From Muribaculaceae bacterium (GTDB lineage: Bacteria > Bacteroidota > Bacteroidia > Bacteroidales > Muribaculaceae): a DNA stretch of 45,429 nucleotides. Shown one piece after another: positions 26,701 through 33,378 of this stretch. Under the pieces are notes generated by a model. It did not search any database. It had not been told where the DNA came from and saw only the letters and a list, made by a program, of their open reading frames with translations. The DNA is taken from positions 1-45,429 of the forward strand of contig JAGATN010000007.1 of NCBI GenBank assembly GCA_017621225.1, read 5' to 3'. Made by a program: the position numbers and the translations under genes. The first letter of the stretch is position 1. Every line of letters begins with the position of its first letter.

Positions 26701-27052
26701 TGTCGATGAACACTTCAGGCATTTCCGATCCCGTACGAGTGGTTACGCGAGTGGGAGCGCCGCCATCTTTGTCGACTATGTAAATGTCGAACGCGCCGCT
26801 TCGCGACGACGCGAAAGCTATGCGTTTACCGTCGGGCGACCACACCGGCTTTGTGTCATAAGCCGAATTCGAAGTGATCTGGGTGGCCTTTCCTCCCGTC
26901 GAAGGAACTGTGAAGATGTCACCTTTATAACAAAAAGCGATGGTTTGCCCATCGGGCGAAATGGCGGGATAACGCATCCATAACGGAGCGTCGGCCGCCG
27001 ATGCGGCCGATGCCATAGCAAGCAATGCCGCCACAATGATTGGTTTCTTCAT
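23759..27052 (-). CDS. Tricorn-like S41 peptidase with beta-propeller domains
   Basis: A 1097-residue exported protein (signal peptide MKKPIIVAALLAMASAASA). The N-half has WD40/PD40-like propeller repeats (YPAISPDGQTIAFCYKGDIF, PVWSPDGKRIAFASSR, FSPDGRSLIYSSERGE). A highly charged Lys/Glu/Asp linker of about 60 residues (around 565-625) separates it from the tricorn core domain, a PDZ-like domain (GCIIEKIDGNPIKAGEDYYP) and the S41 catalytic domain. The nucleophile is probably Ser1002 in DNYSNAHGFP, and NHAWRQVKDKFYDP carries the charge-relay His. Tricorn peptidases cut oligopeptides; with a signal peptide this one should act in the periplasm. It is monocistronic, with its own promoter box and terminator. 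Confidence 0.93.
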   Translation of the reverse strand: MKKPIIVAALLAMASAASAADAPLWMRYPAISPDGQTIAFCYKGDIFTVPSTGGKATQITSNSAYDTKPVWSPDGKRIAFASSRSGAFDIYIVDKDGGAPTRVTTRTGSEMPEVFIDNETLLYTSSVQPDRNDIQFPSGSFPQVYKVSVNGGRPELFSTLAMENLSFNPKDKTLLYTDKKGYEDTWRKHHQSSIARDIWICSADADKDFKKVTTFRGEDRNPVWCKDGKSFYYLSENDGTFNVYKATVDNVPGKQLTKHTKHPVRFLTSSDNGKLCYGYNGEIYTLDEGKQPVKLNVSIVSDDYEKPVRVSTMSSGVSSIAVSPNGKELAFVLRGDVYVTSEEYSTTKQITNTPQQERNVQFSPDGRSLIYSSERGETWGIYESKIVRDDDKMFTYAQEIKETPLVVGDKTSFNPKYSPDGKEVAFLEDRTTLCVINLKDKKVRKVLDGKYNYSYTDGDVDYQWSPDSKWFLTDYIGVGGWNNRDVALVKADGSEVINLTESGYSDGNPKWVLDGKAMIWQSDRAGYRSHGSWGAEVDSYIMFFDGDAYDKFLLSKEDLTLNEEREKIKKAKEKEKKEKEEKEKKEADKKKDDKKNDDKKKDSDKDAKKDESKDLKFDLENRRDRVLRLTGNSSNMGDAVLNKNGDKIYYAAAFEGGHDLWVRDLKDGSVRCIRKGIGGGTMIPNKYFTKLYFIQRGVPHVITLTGDDNAKNIPLEAEYSYRPAEEREYIFNHAWRQVKDKFYDPKIHGIDWEGYRKDYARFLPHINNNHDFRDMLSEMLGELNGSHTGARYTSGTNDPYTATLCAFYDESYKGDGLKIAEIIENGPLTKSNSKIEAGCIIEKIDGNPIKAGEDYYPLLAGKDGKRVVLTVKGLDGKEFEQEVKPVSYGTQNNLLYKRWVKRNREKVEEMSGGKVGYIHIKGMDSPSFRETFSDLLGRYRNYDAIIIDTRHNGGGWLHEDLAVLLSGKEFARFTPRGNYVGSDPFNRWFKPSCVLVCEDNYSNAHGFPWMYKTLGLGKLIGAPVPGTMTAVWWESQIDPSIVFGIPQVGCQDMNGKYLENQELQPDIEVYNTPEQQMAGEDHQLEVAVKEMLSQIKK

Positions 27053-27083
27053 ATAATTTAAATTATAAGATTTGTATTTTTTG

Positions 27084-27091
27084 CAAAGGTA
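27084..27091 (-). promoter_or_regulatory. Predicted -7 box of the tricorn-like protease gene
   Basis: The complement reads TACCTTTG, an exact TAnnTTTG, 32 bp upstream of the start codon. The upstream TTG is not well placed. Confidence 0.5.
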
Positions 27092-27233
27092 ACATTATCA
27101 AACCGAATATCATTAAATTAATAAGCATTATTAACGTTTATGCTCTGCCAACGTGCAGATATGCGCAATATTTCCACAAATGATGAAAAAACCTCCGTTT
27201 CAATTGAATTGAAAAAACTTTTATGCTTTTTAT

Positions 27234-27264
27234 TTTGTTGAAAACGAAAAAAGCCATAACTTTG
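27234..27264 (+). promoter_or_regulatory. Promoter of rho
   Basis: TTTG at 27234-27237, a 19-bp spacer and TAACTTTG at 27257-27264 match the Bacteroidota promoter consensus exactly. Transcription would begin near 27270, giving a leader of about 190 nt. Confidence 0.85.
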
Positions 27265-27459
27265 CAGCGTTAATCACAACTAAGCGCAGCTACGCGCCGG
27301 TATGAAAAAAATGCTAAACCAAAATAATTCATACCATTTGGAGCAGATCCCCTAAAGAATAGTTTAAACGCTGATTTCTAACGCAGTTGCACCTACGTTC
27401 CGTTGTGGCTGTATTTTAGAAACCATATGAAACCATAAGTAATTCGTTCGCATAGTTTT

Positions 27460-29547
27460 ATGTACATCATTTCCGATCTAAACGCAATGTCAGAGCAGGA
27501 GCTCGAATCGATTGCGCAATCAATGGGACTAAAAAAAATTGACACGTCCGACAAAGACGCTCTTGTTTACCGCATCCTTGACCAACAGGCCATAGATATG
27601 GCAGCAAATGCAACTGAAAAAAAGCGTAAAACGAAAAAAGAGCCGCGTCAGAAAAAAGAAAAGACTCAAAAAACGTCGACCGACGATTCTTCATCCCAAG
27701 AAAAAACCGAAGCTACTGCGGAAGTACAGGCTCAGGCACCGGAAACACCTTCGGAAGAAACTGCCCAGGCACCTAAAAAACGTGGCCGCAAGCCCAAAAC
27801 GCAGCAACAAGACAAACAATCGGAATCGGATCAACAACCCGTTGCTTCCGACAACGACAAATCGATGCCTGAATTACCGAATAACGACGCTACACAACTA
27901 CCGGCCGACAATAAGATCGACGAGAACAATCAGCCGTCACAACCAAAATCTGCTGAAACCGAGCAATTGATCGAACAGAATCAGCCGACACAACCCATAG
28001 CCGACGAATTTACCCCATCGAACGAACAGCCAAGCAATCCGAATCAGAACGAAAACAACGCAACCGATTCAGAGCAGCCGGCGGCTACCAACGACAATCG
28101 TCAGGAAAACAACATGCCGCAGCAAAACGACAAGCAGCAGATGCGTCAGCAGCAACAACGCGATTCGCGTCACAACTCGGCTTCGCTCGGCACATTCTTC
28201 CCGCGTTCGGAAGGTCGCAAATTCGTTCCGCGCAGCCAGCGCGAAAAAGAAGAAGCGGCGGCAGCGGCGGCAGTTGCAGCAGCTACGGCACCCATACTCA
28301 TCGCCGAGCCGTGGCAAGCCAAACAGCAGCAACAGCAACAGCAATCAAAGAAGCAAAAGCAAAAAAATCGCAACAACAATAACAATCAGCAACAGCAGCA
28401 ACAACAGCCTGCCGAGCCACAATATAATTTCGACGGCCTCATATCTACATCGGGCGTTCTTGAAGTAATACCCGAAGGATACGGATTTTTAAGGTCAAGC
28501 GATTATAACTATCTCACCTCGCCCGACGACGTTTACGTAACGCAACAACAAATAAAATTCTACGGGCTGAAAACAGGCGACGTGGTAGAAGCCACCATAC
28601 GTCCGCCCAAAGAAGGCGAGAAATATTTCCCGATGAGCAACGTGATCAGCGTGAACGGACGTTCGCCCGAATACATTCGCGACAGGGTTCCGTTTGAGCA
28701 CCTGACTCCGTTGTTCCCCGACGAAAAGTTCGATTTGACAGGAGGCCGAACCTGCAATCTGTCAACCCGCGTGGTCGACATGTTCTCGCCCATCGGCAAA
28801 GGACAGCGCGGCCTCATCGTTGCCCCTCCCAAAACGGGTAAAACCATACTACTTAAAGACATCGCCAACGCAATAGCCGAGAATCATCCCGAAACGTACA
28901 TTATGATTCTGCTGATCGACGAACGTCCCGAAGAAGTTACCGACATGAGCCGCAGCGTGAACGCCGAGGTCATAGCTTCGACATTCGACGAACCGGCCGA
29001 CCGTCATGTAAAGATAGCAAGCATAGTGCTCGAAAAGGCAAAACGCCTCGTTGAGTGCGGACATGACGTGGTGATTCTGCTCGACTCGATAACCCGTCTG
29101 GCGCGAGCTTACAACACCGTATCGCCCGCTTCCGGAAAAATATTGTCGGGCGGTGTCGATGCCAATGCCCTGCAAAAGCCGAAACGATTCTTCGGCGCGG
29201 CACGAAACATTGAAAACGGAGGTTCACTTACCATCATAGCTACGGCCCTCACCGAAACGAGCTCAAAGATGGACGAAGTGATATTCGAGGAATTCAAAGG
29301 AACAGGCAACATGGAATTGCAGCTCGACCGTAAATTGTCGAACAAGCGCATATTCCCCGCCGTCGACATCATGGCGTCGAGCACACGTCGTGACGACCTT
29401 CTGCTTCGCACCGAAACGCTCAACCGCATGTGGATATTACGTCGCTTCTTGTCTGACCGCAACTCCATCGAAGCAATGGAATTCATCAAAGACCGCATGG
29501 AGCGCACTTCCGATAACGATGAGCTGCTCCGCACAATGGGCGACTGA
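27460..29547 (+). CDS. rho: Transcription termination factor Rho with long Q/N-rich insert
   Basis: A 695-residue Rho, far longer than E. coli Rho (419). Residues 1-47 are the N-terminal helical domain, which fixes the start at MYIISDLN rather than the Met at 10. Residues about 48-320 are an intrinsically disordered, Lys-rich then Gln/Asn/Pro-rich segment, with poly-Ala (265-276) and poly-Gln stretches. The RNA-binding domain starts near 330 ([16 protein letters not shown]). The ATPase has Walker A APPKTGKT (455-462), Walker [12 protein letters not shown] and the family segments [19 protein letters not shown] and [15 protein letters not shown]. It is a hexameric helicase ending transcription. 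In Bacteroides thetaiotaomicron the disordered Rho region was reported to drive phase separation; similar behaviour here is inference. Confidence 0.98.
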   Translation: MYIISDLNAMSEQELESIAQSMGLKKIDTSDKDALVYRILDQQAIDMAANATEKKRKTKKEPRQKKEKTQKTSTDDSSSQEKTEATAEVQAQAPETPSEETAQAPKKRGRKPKTQQQDKQSESDQQPVASDNDKSMPELPNNDATQLPADNKIDENNQPSQPKSAETEQLIEQNQPTQPIADEFTPSNEQPSNPNQNENNATDSEQPAATNDNRQENNMPQQNDKQQMRQQQQRDSRHNSASLGTFFPRSEGRKFVPRSQREKEEAAAAAAVAAATAPILIAEPWQAKQQQQQQQSKKQKQKNRNNNNNQQQQQQQPAEPQYNFDGLISTSGVLEVIPEGYGFLRSSDYNYLTSPDDVYVTQQQIKFYGLKTGDVVEATIRPPKEGEKYFPMSNVISVNGRSPEYIRDRVPFEHLTPLFPDEKFDLTGGRTCNLSTRVVDMFSPIGKGQRGLIVAPPKTGKTILLKDIANAIAENHPETYIMILLIDERPEEVTDMSRSVNAEVIASTFDEPADRHVKIASIVLEKAKRLVECGHDVVILLDSITRLARAYNTVSPASGKILSGGVDANALQKPKRFFGAARNIENGGSLTIIATALTETSSKMDEVIFEEFKGTGNMELQLDRKLSNKRIFPAVDIMASSTRRDDLLLRTETLNRMWILRRFLSDRNSIEAMEFIKDRMERTSDNDELLRTMGD

Positions 29548-29576
29548 TGTATGTAATTGAATAACAAACGTCATAC

Positions 29577-29613
29577 AATCGGGGTATCGAAAATTATCGG
29601 TGCCCCGATTTTT
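29577..29613 (+). terminator. Terminator after rho
   Basis: Arms AATCGGGG (29577-29584) and CCCCGATT (29603-29610) pair perfectly and are followed by TTTC. The gap to the next gene is only 17 bp beyond it, so partial read-through into the oxidoreductase gene is possible. Confidence 0.65.
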
Positions 29614-29630
29614 CAAAAGCATATTAACCG

Positions 29631-30674
29631 ATGGATAAAATACGTTTTGGTGTAGTCGGCACCAACTTCATAACCGACTGGGTGATAGAAGGCGCCAAAC
29701 AAGACAGCCGATTCGAACTTGCGGCAGTATGCTCACGACATCACGACACGGCAGCGGCATTTGCAAAAAAGCATGACATACCCCATGCATTCACGTCGCT
29801 CAACGAAATGGTGTCGGGCAACACGGTCGATGCCGTCTACATTGCCTCGCCAAACTTCATGCACGCCTCCCAGAGCATCACGTGCATGAGTCACGGAAAG
29901 CATGTGCTCTGCGAAAAGCCGATGGCATCAAACGCCTTCGAGGCCCGAAAGATGATAGAGGCGTCAAAAATGTATGACGTGACATTCATGGAAGCAATGA
30001 AGCCTACCCTACTGCCCAATTTCATCGCCATACGCAATAAATTGGGCTCGATAGGAACCATTCGCCGATATTTCTCATCATTTTGCCAATATTCATCACG
30101 ATACGATAAATTCAAAGAAGGAATAGTGCTGAACGCTTTCAATTCGGAGCTCTCAAACGGAGCCATAATGGACATCGGCATTTACACGATATATCCTATG
30201 GTGGTATTGTTCGGACGACCTGAGAAAATAATCGCGACCGGCACGGTGCTGTCGTCGGGAGCCGACGGACAAGGCTCTGCCATATTCAAATATCCCGGAA
30301 TGGAAGCGTCGGTCATATATTCAAAAATTTCCGATTCGCAATTACCCACCGAGATACAAGGCGAGGATGCGACTATGCACATAAACCACATAAGCAAAAT
30401 CACGAACATTACATACACTCCGCGCGCCGTAAACATTGCCGGGGGAAAGGGTGCAAAGACCGAGCCCATCGACATATCATGCCACACCGACAAAAACGAC
30501 TATTATTACGAAATAGCCGAATTCATCGACTTGATACAATCGGGAAGGCGCGAATCAGAAATCAACAGCCACAACAACTCCTTATTGACAATGGAAATAA
30601 TTGACGAGATAAGACGTCAGATCGGCGTAAAATTTCCGGCTGACGAAAATCCGCGCGTCACATCACATCCTTGA
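29631..30674 (+). CDS. Gfo/Idh/MocA family oxidoreductase
   Basis: A 347-residue NAD(P)-dependent oxidoreductase. The Rossmann glycine segment is FGVVGTNFITD (7-17), PNFMHASQSI follows the beta-sheet edge, and the family-wide EKP motif is in HVLCEKPMASN (Lys96 as part of the catalytic region). The C-terminal alpha/beta domain starts near 120 with EAMKPTLLPNF, DIGIYTIYPMVVLFG and SDSQLPTEIQGEDATMHI. Such enzymes oxidise or reduce sugars, inositols or dihydrodiols; the substrate cannot be read here. No own promoter is visible; it lies 17 bp after the rho terminator hairpin and may rely on read-through. Confidence 0.9.
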   Translation: MDKIRFGVVGTNFITDWVIEGAKQDSRFELAAVCSRHHDTAAAFAKKHDIPHAFTSLNEMVSGNTVDAVYIASPNFMHASQSITCMSHGKHVLCEKPMASNAFEARKMIEASKMYDVTFMEAMKPTLLPNFIAIRNKLGSIGTIRRYFSSFCQYSSRYDKFKEGIVLNAFNSELSNGAIMDIGIYTIYPMVVLFGRPEKIIATGTVLSSGADGQGSAIFKYPGMEASVIYSKISDSQLPTEIQGEDATMHINHISKITNITYTPRAVNIAGGKGAKTEPIDISCHTDKNDYYYEIAEFIDLIQSGRRESEINSHNNSLLTMEIIDEIRRQIGVKFPADENPRVTSHP

Positions 30675-30745
30675 ATAGCATCTCCGTCCACGTAAACAAG
30701 CGCTGAGTTCAATGAAGTGAGTGTATTTTCTTCATAATATTAATA

Positions 30746-31546
30746 TTATCGATAATCAGTTTCAAGAAAATCGAGTGTCTTATCAACCTTTATTCCTCCT
30801 TGAACCTTGATGCTTACACCCAATGAAGCACTTAATCCGGCTTCGGGATTATCTTCAAATTTCCGAAGTGTTTTCAGCATGGAAATACGGTCGGTCTGTT
30901 CATAATGGTCAGCTCCGAGGTTTGGTGTAATCGGTTTTGAAGTCGCATTAATTCCGGTCGCCATGAAATGATGTTGCCCGGATTCTTCCCGTGCTTCAAG
31001 AATCAAGCCCGGCAGGCCGGATAATTTCCACGGACCATCTTGTATAGGAATGTCAGTAGCGAACCATACTGTCCAATGTCTGCCGTGGTAGTCGGTACTT
31101 GCCACATGACATTCATATCCGAGAATATTTTTTGTCGAATCACCAATTTCCCATGTCTGAGCTTCGTAAGGCTCCGTATATCGAAACATTGAAACAATAT
31201 TCCCATCAAATACCTCCATATTGCCGACTTTGTTTTTGAATATATACATAGGAACAGTGCGTTTTAGGACATTTTTCATATTGCCGGAAGTGAATGCAGA
31301 CATTTTCATTTGATTATATGCGTTCTTCCCCTCCGGCGTTGATTCCAAGGAATCAAGATATTCAGTGATAGGATTGTAGAATTTAGAATATGAGGAATTT
31401 GCGAGCAAAATCATCTGGTGATTCTGTTCGCTTCCTCGACGGTGGAAATGCTTATAGTTATAGCTAACTTCAATGTCGGATGTCTGCTGTGCAATCGCAG
31501 CTACGACAACAAAGCATAATGAAATTATTATTGATACAAGTCTCAT
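30746..31546 (-). CDS. GLPGLI family protein A4, last gene of locus A
   Basis: A 266-residue exported protein (signal peptide MRLVSIIISLCFVVVAAIAQ). It carries the family-defining motif GPWKLSGLPGLILEA with GLPGLI at 177-182, preceded by ILGYECHVASTDYHGRHW and WFATDIPIQDGP, which are nearly identical in its paralogues here. These proteins (TIGR01200, Pfam Porph_ging) are Bacteroidota secreted proteins of unknown function. The end LDFLETDYR matches the C-terminal pattern of the paralogue at 32584. A MITE separates it from the GLPGLI gene upstream, only 22 bp before its ATG, and no promoter box is seen in between. Expression may depend on read-through across the MITE hairpin. Confidence 0.88.
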   Translation of the reverse strand: MRLVSIIISLCFVVVAAIAQQTSDIEVSYNYKHFHRRGSEQNHQMILLANSSYSKFYNPITEYLDSLESTPEGKNAYNQMKMSAFTSGNMKNVLKRTVPMYIFKNKVGNMEVFDGNIVSMFRYTEPYEAQTWEIGDSTKNILGYECHVASTDYHGRHWTVWFATDIPIQDGPWKLSGLPGLILEAREESGQHHFMATGINATSKPITPNLGADHYEQTDRISMLKTLRKFEDNPEAGLSASLGVSIKVQGGIKVDKTLDFLETDYR

Positions 31547-31568
31547 AACGTTACATTATTTCATCTCA

Positions 31569-31730
31569 GAAACTGTTTAAATTTATTTGTCGAAGGAATT
31601 GAGAGGATTTGTCAAGTAGATTTTTGATATTTATGAAGAAGTTATGGGGTGCCATAATGACCGAATAAATATCAACAAGATGCTGACAAAGACCTCAATG
31701 ACAAGACAAAATCAATTTTTAAACAGTTTC
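31569..31730. mobile_element. MITE copy 1, nearly palindromic, inside the locus A operon
   Basis: A 162-bp element without coding capacity. Terminal inverted repeats read GAAACTGTTTAAA inward from both ends, and imperfect inverted symmetry continues to a perfect centre (TTATGG/CCATAA at 31642-31647/31652-31657) exactly at the midpoint. A second copy at 39708-39868 is about 95% identical by eye. Flanks are TCA and TTA, close to a 3-bp duplication of TNA type. No transposase gene is in the window; it would need one in trans. It lies between two GLPGLI genes and overlaps the 3' end of the one at 31712. Confidence 0.88.
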
Positions 31731-32578
31731 TTATAGTCAGGCTCGATGCTATGTTTCAGCCCGTCATATTTCGGAGTCTCTATTTTGTTGCCGTTGTCGT
31801 CGGTGGAGTAGATTTTCACATTTTGACCTTGCGCATTTAGAATGCTTTCTTCGTTGTTGGCAAAATATTCGGCATTTCTCAGGGCTTCCTTGCGGTCGAC
31901 CTTCGAGTAGTCGCCTTGCATATACATTGGAGACATGATGCGGTCGGTACGTTCAAGGCCGGTTGCCACGAACGAGAATCCGCCGTTGGCTTCGGCTTTC
32001 ATAATCAGGCCGGGCAGACCATGAAGTTTCCACGGACCGAACGGCATCGGCAGTTCGGGAGCAAACCACGCTTTCCAGTGACGGCCATGATAATCGCCTT
32101 CTGCCATGACGCATTCATAACCGAGAACGGTTGCGGTGGAATCTTCCACAATTGTCCATTGCATTTCGGAAAGCGGCTCTGTATAATAGCCCAAATCCTC
32201 CCCAAATAGATTGTAATGCGTCAGGCACTCTTTTGCGAGATCTGTGAATACATAACTGTTGGTTGGTTTGGTCGGGCCTTTTCTCATGTCAAACGATACT
32301 GAGCCGTCAGGCTCGACAGTCATACACGCCTTTTTGATTATCTCCATGTATTTCGCCTTACCCTCAGGAGCCGATTTCATTGAATCGACCCAGAGGCTGA
32401 GGTCGTTGAAATACTTTGCCTCGGTTGGCGAAGCCAAAAGCGACATTTTGCCTGTGTCTATCTTACCTCGTTTAGTTGGAAATGATGAGTCGTAACTGAC
32501 AATGATGTCGGCCTTGTTCTGCGCCATTGCAGCCATCGCCACAAGGCACGTAAATAAGAATGTAAATGTCTGTTTCAT
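31712..32578 (-). CDS. GLPGLI family protein A3, C-terminus extended by a MITE
   Basis: A 288-residue exported protein (signal peptide MKQTFTFLFTCLVAMAAMAQ). The family motif is GPWKLHGLPGLIMKAE (GLPGLI at 187-192), preceded by LGYECVMAEGDYHGRHWKAW and APELPMPFGP. It has a longer C-terminal region than the neighbours (STDDNGNKIETPKYDG). Paralogues end in TDYK or TDYR, but this one ends EPDYKKLFKN. The last five codons and the stop (31712-31729) lie inside the terminal repeat of the MITE, so the insertion replaced the original stop. It follows the GLPGLI gene at 32584 after 5 bp, in the same operon. Secreted, function unknown. Confidence 0.9.
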   Translation of the reverse strand: MKQTFTFLFTCLVAMAAMAQNKADIIVSYDSSFPTKRGKIDTGKMSLLASPTEAKYFNDLSLWVDSMKSAPEGKAKYMEIIKKACMTVEPDGSVSFDMRKGPTKPTNSYVFTDLAKECLTHYNLFGEDLGYYTEPLSEMQWTIVEDSTATVLGYECVMAEGDYHGRHWKAWFAPELPMPFGPWKLHGLPGLIMKAEANGGFSFVATGLERTDRIMSPMYMQGDYSKVDRKEALRNAEYFANNEESILNAQGQNVKIYSTDDNGNKIETPKYDGLKHSIEPDYKKLFKN

Positions 32579-32583
32579 ATCGG

Positions 32584-33378
32584 TTATTTATAATCAGTTT
32601 CAATTAAATCAAAGCCCTCCGGGAGTTGGATTTCTTGCATTGAGGTGCCAAATTCCGCATTCATCTGCGCTCCGGAATTGTTATAGAATGTCCACTGCAA
32701 TTTCAGCATATCTTTACGTTTAACCCGATTTGAAAGTTCGTGTCCATACATTTTCTCCGGAAAAGGTTTATTGGATGTTTCTATTCCAGTTGCCTCAAAG
32801 CTGTATTTTCCATTATCGGCATCAGCTCTAAGAATTAAACCCGGCAATCCGCACAATTTCCACGGCCCATCATGAATCGGTATTTCGGGTGTAAACCACA
32901 CTTTCCAGTGCCGACCGTGATAGTCTGTCTCCGCCATAATGCATTCATAGCCGAGGATGTTTTGTGTTGAATCGATGGTTTCCCAGTTTTGTTCGTCCAT
33001 ATTTTCTTCGTAGTGTCCGAGTTCGCCTGCGGCCTCTCCATAATACGTTGTTTTTCTTTTGCCAAAATCCTTAACAACATATGTTCGTGAACCTGGAAGC
33101 AAAGACGGTCTTTCTCCAGCCGCATTTGCCGCTTCAACCATAGTGTTGAACCGGACAGTACCTTGTGGAGTAGAGAGCATTGAATCGACAACGAGAGTCA
33201 TCGGATTATAAAAATGTGAAAACTCGCCATTTGCCAACAATAGCATTTTCTCTTTCTTATTGGTACCTGTCCAGTTTTTATACCGTTCGGTGTACTCCAC
33301 CTTGATTTGCGCATTTTCTTGCGCGACACCTGTGCTTATTGTAAAACACAGAAGAATGAATGTAATTAGTCTGTTCAT
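32584..33378 (-). CDS. GLPGLI family protein A2
   Basis: A 264-residue exported protein (signal peptide MNRLITFILLCFTISTGVAQ). The core motif is GPWKLCGLPGLILRADADNG with GLPGLI at 177-182; upstream blocks ILGYECIMAETDYHGRHWKV and WFTPEIPIHD are shared with the other copies. The protein ends FDLIETDYK. Its ATG overlaps the stop of the outer-membrane protein gene (ATGA, 33375-33378), so translation is coupled to it. This suggests that barrel and GLPGLI protein are made together and may form an envelope complex. No enzymatic motif is recognised. Confidence 0.9.
   Translation of the reverse strand: MNRLITFILLCFTISTGVAQENAQIKVEYTERYKNWTGTNKKEKMLLLANGEFSHFYNPMTLVVDSMLSTPQGTVRFNTMVEAANAAGERPSLLPGSRTYVVKDFGKRKTTYYGEAAGELGHYEENMDEQNWETIDSTQNILGYECIMAETDYHGRHWKVWFTPEIPIHDGPWKLCGLPGLILRADADNGKYSFEATGIETSNKPFPEKMYGHELSNRVKRKDMLKLQWTFYNNSGAQMNAEFGTSMQEIQLPEGFDLIETDYK

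Larger units (their letters stand above)
27053..27459. other. Divergent region between the tricorn-like gene and rho, with rho leader
   Basis: This 407-bp region contains the protease -7 box on the minus strand (27084-27091) and the rho promoter on the plus strand (27234-27264). The remaining roughly 190 bp are an untranslated rho leader. The leader holds a stem with outer arms TTTCTAA (27375-27381) and TTAGAAA (27416-27422) and weaker inner CAG/CTG and CAC/GTG pairings. No small ORF stands out. Confidence 0.6.

Noticed and set aside
31569-31730. The palindromic repeat as a complete insertion sequence
   Set aside because: It is only 162 bp with no transposase frame; it fits a non-autonomous MITE.
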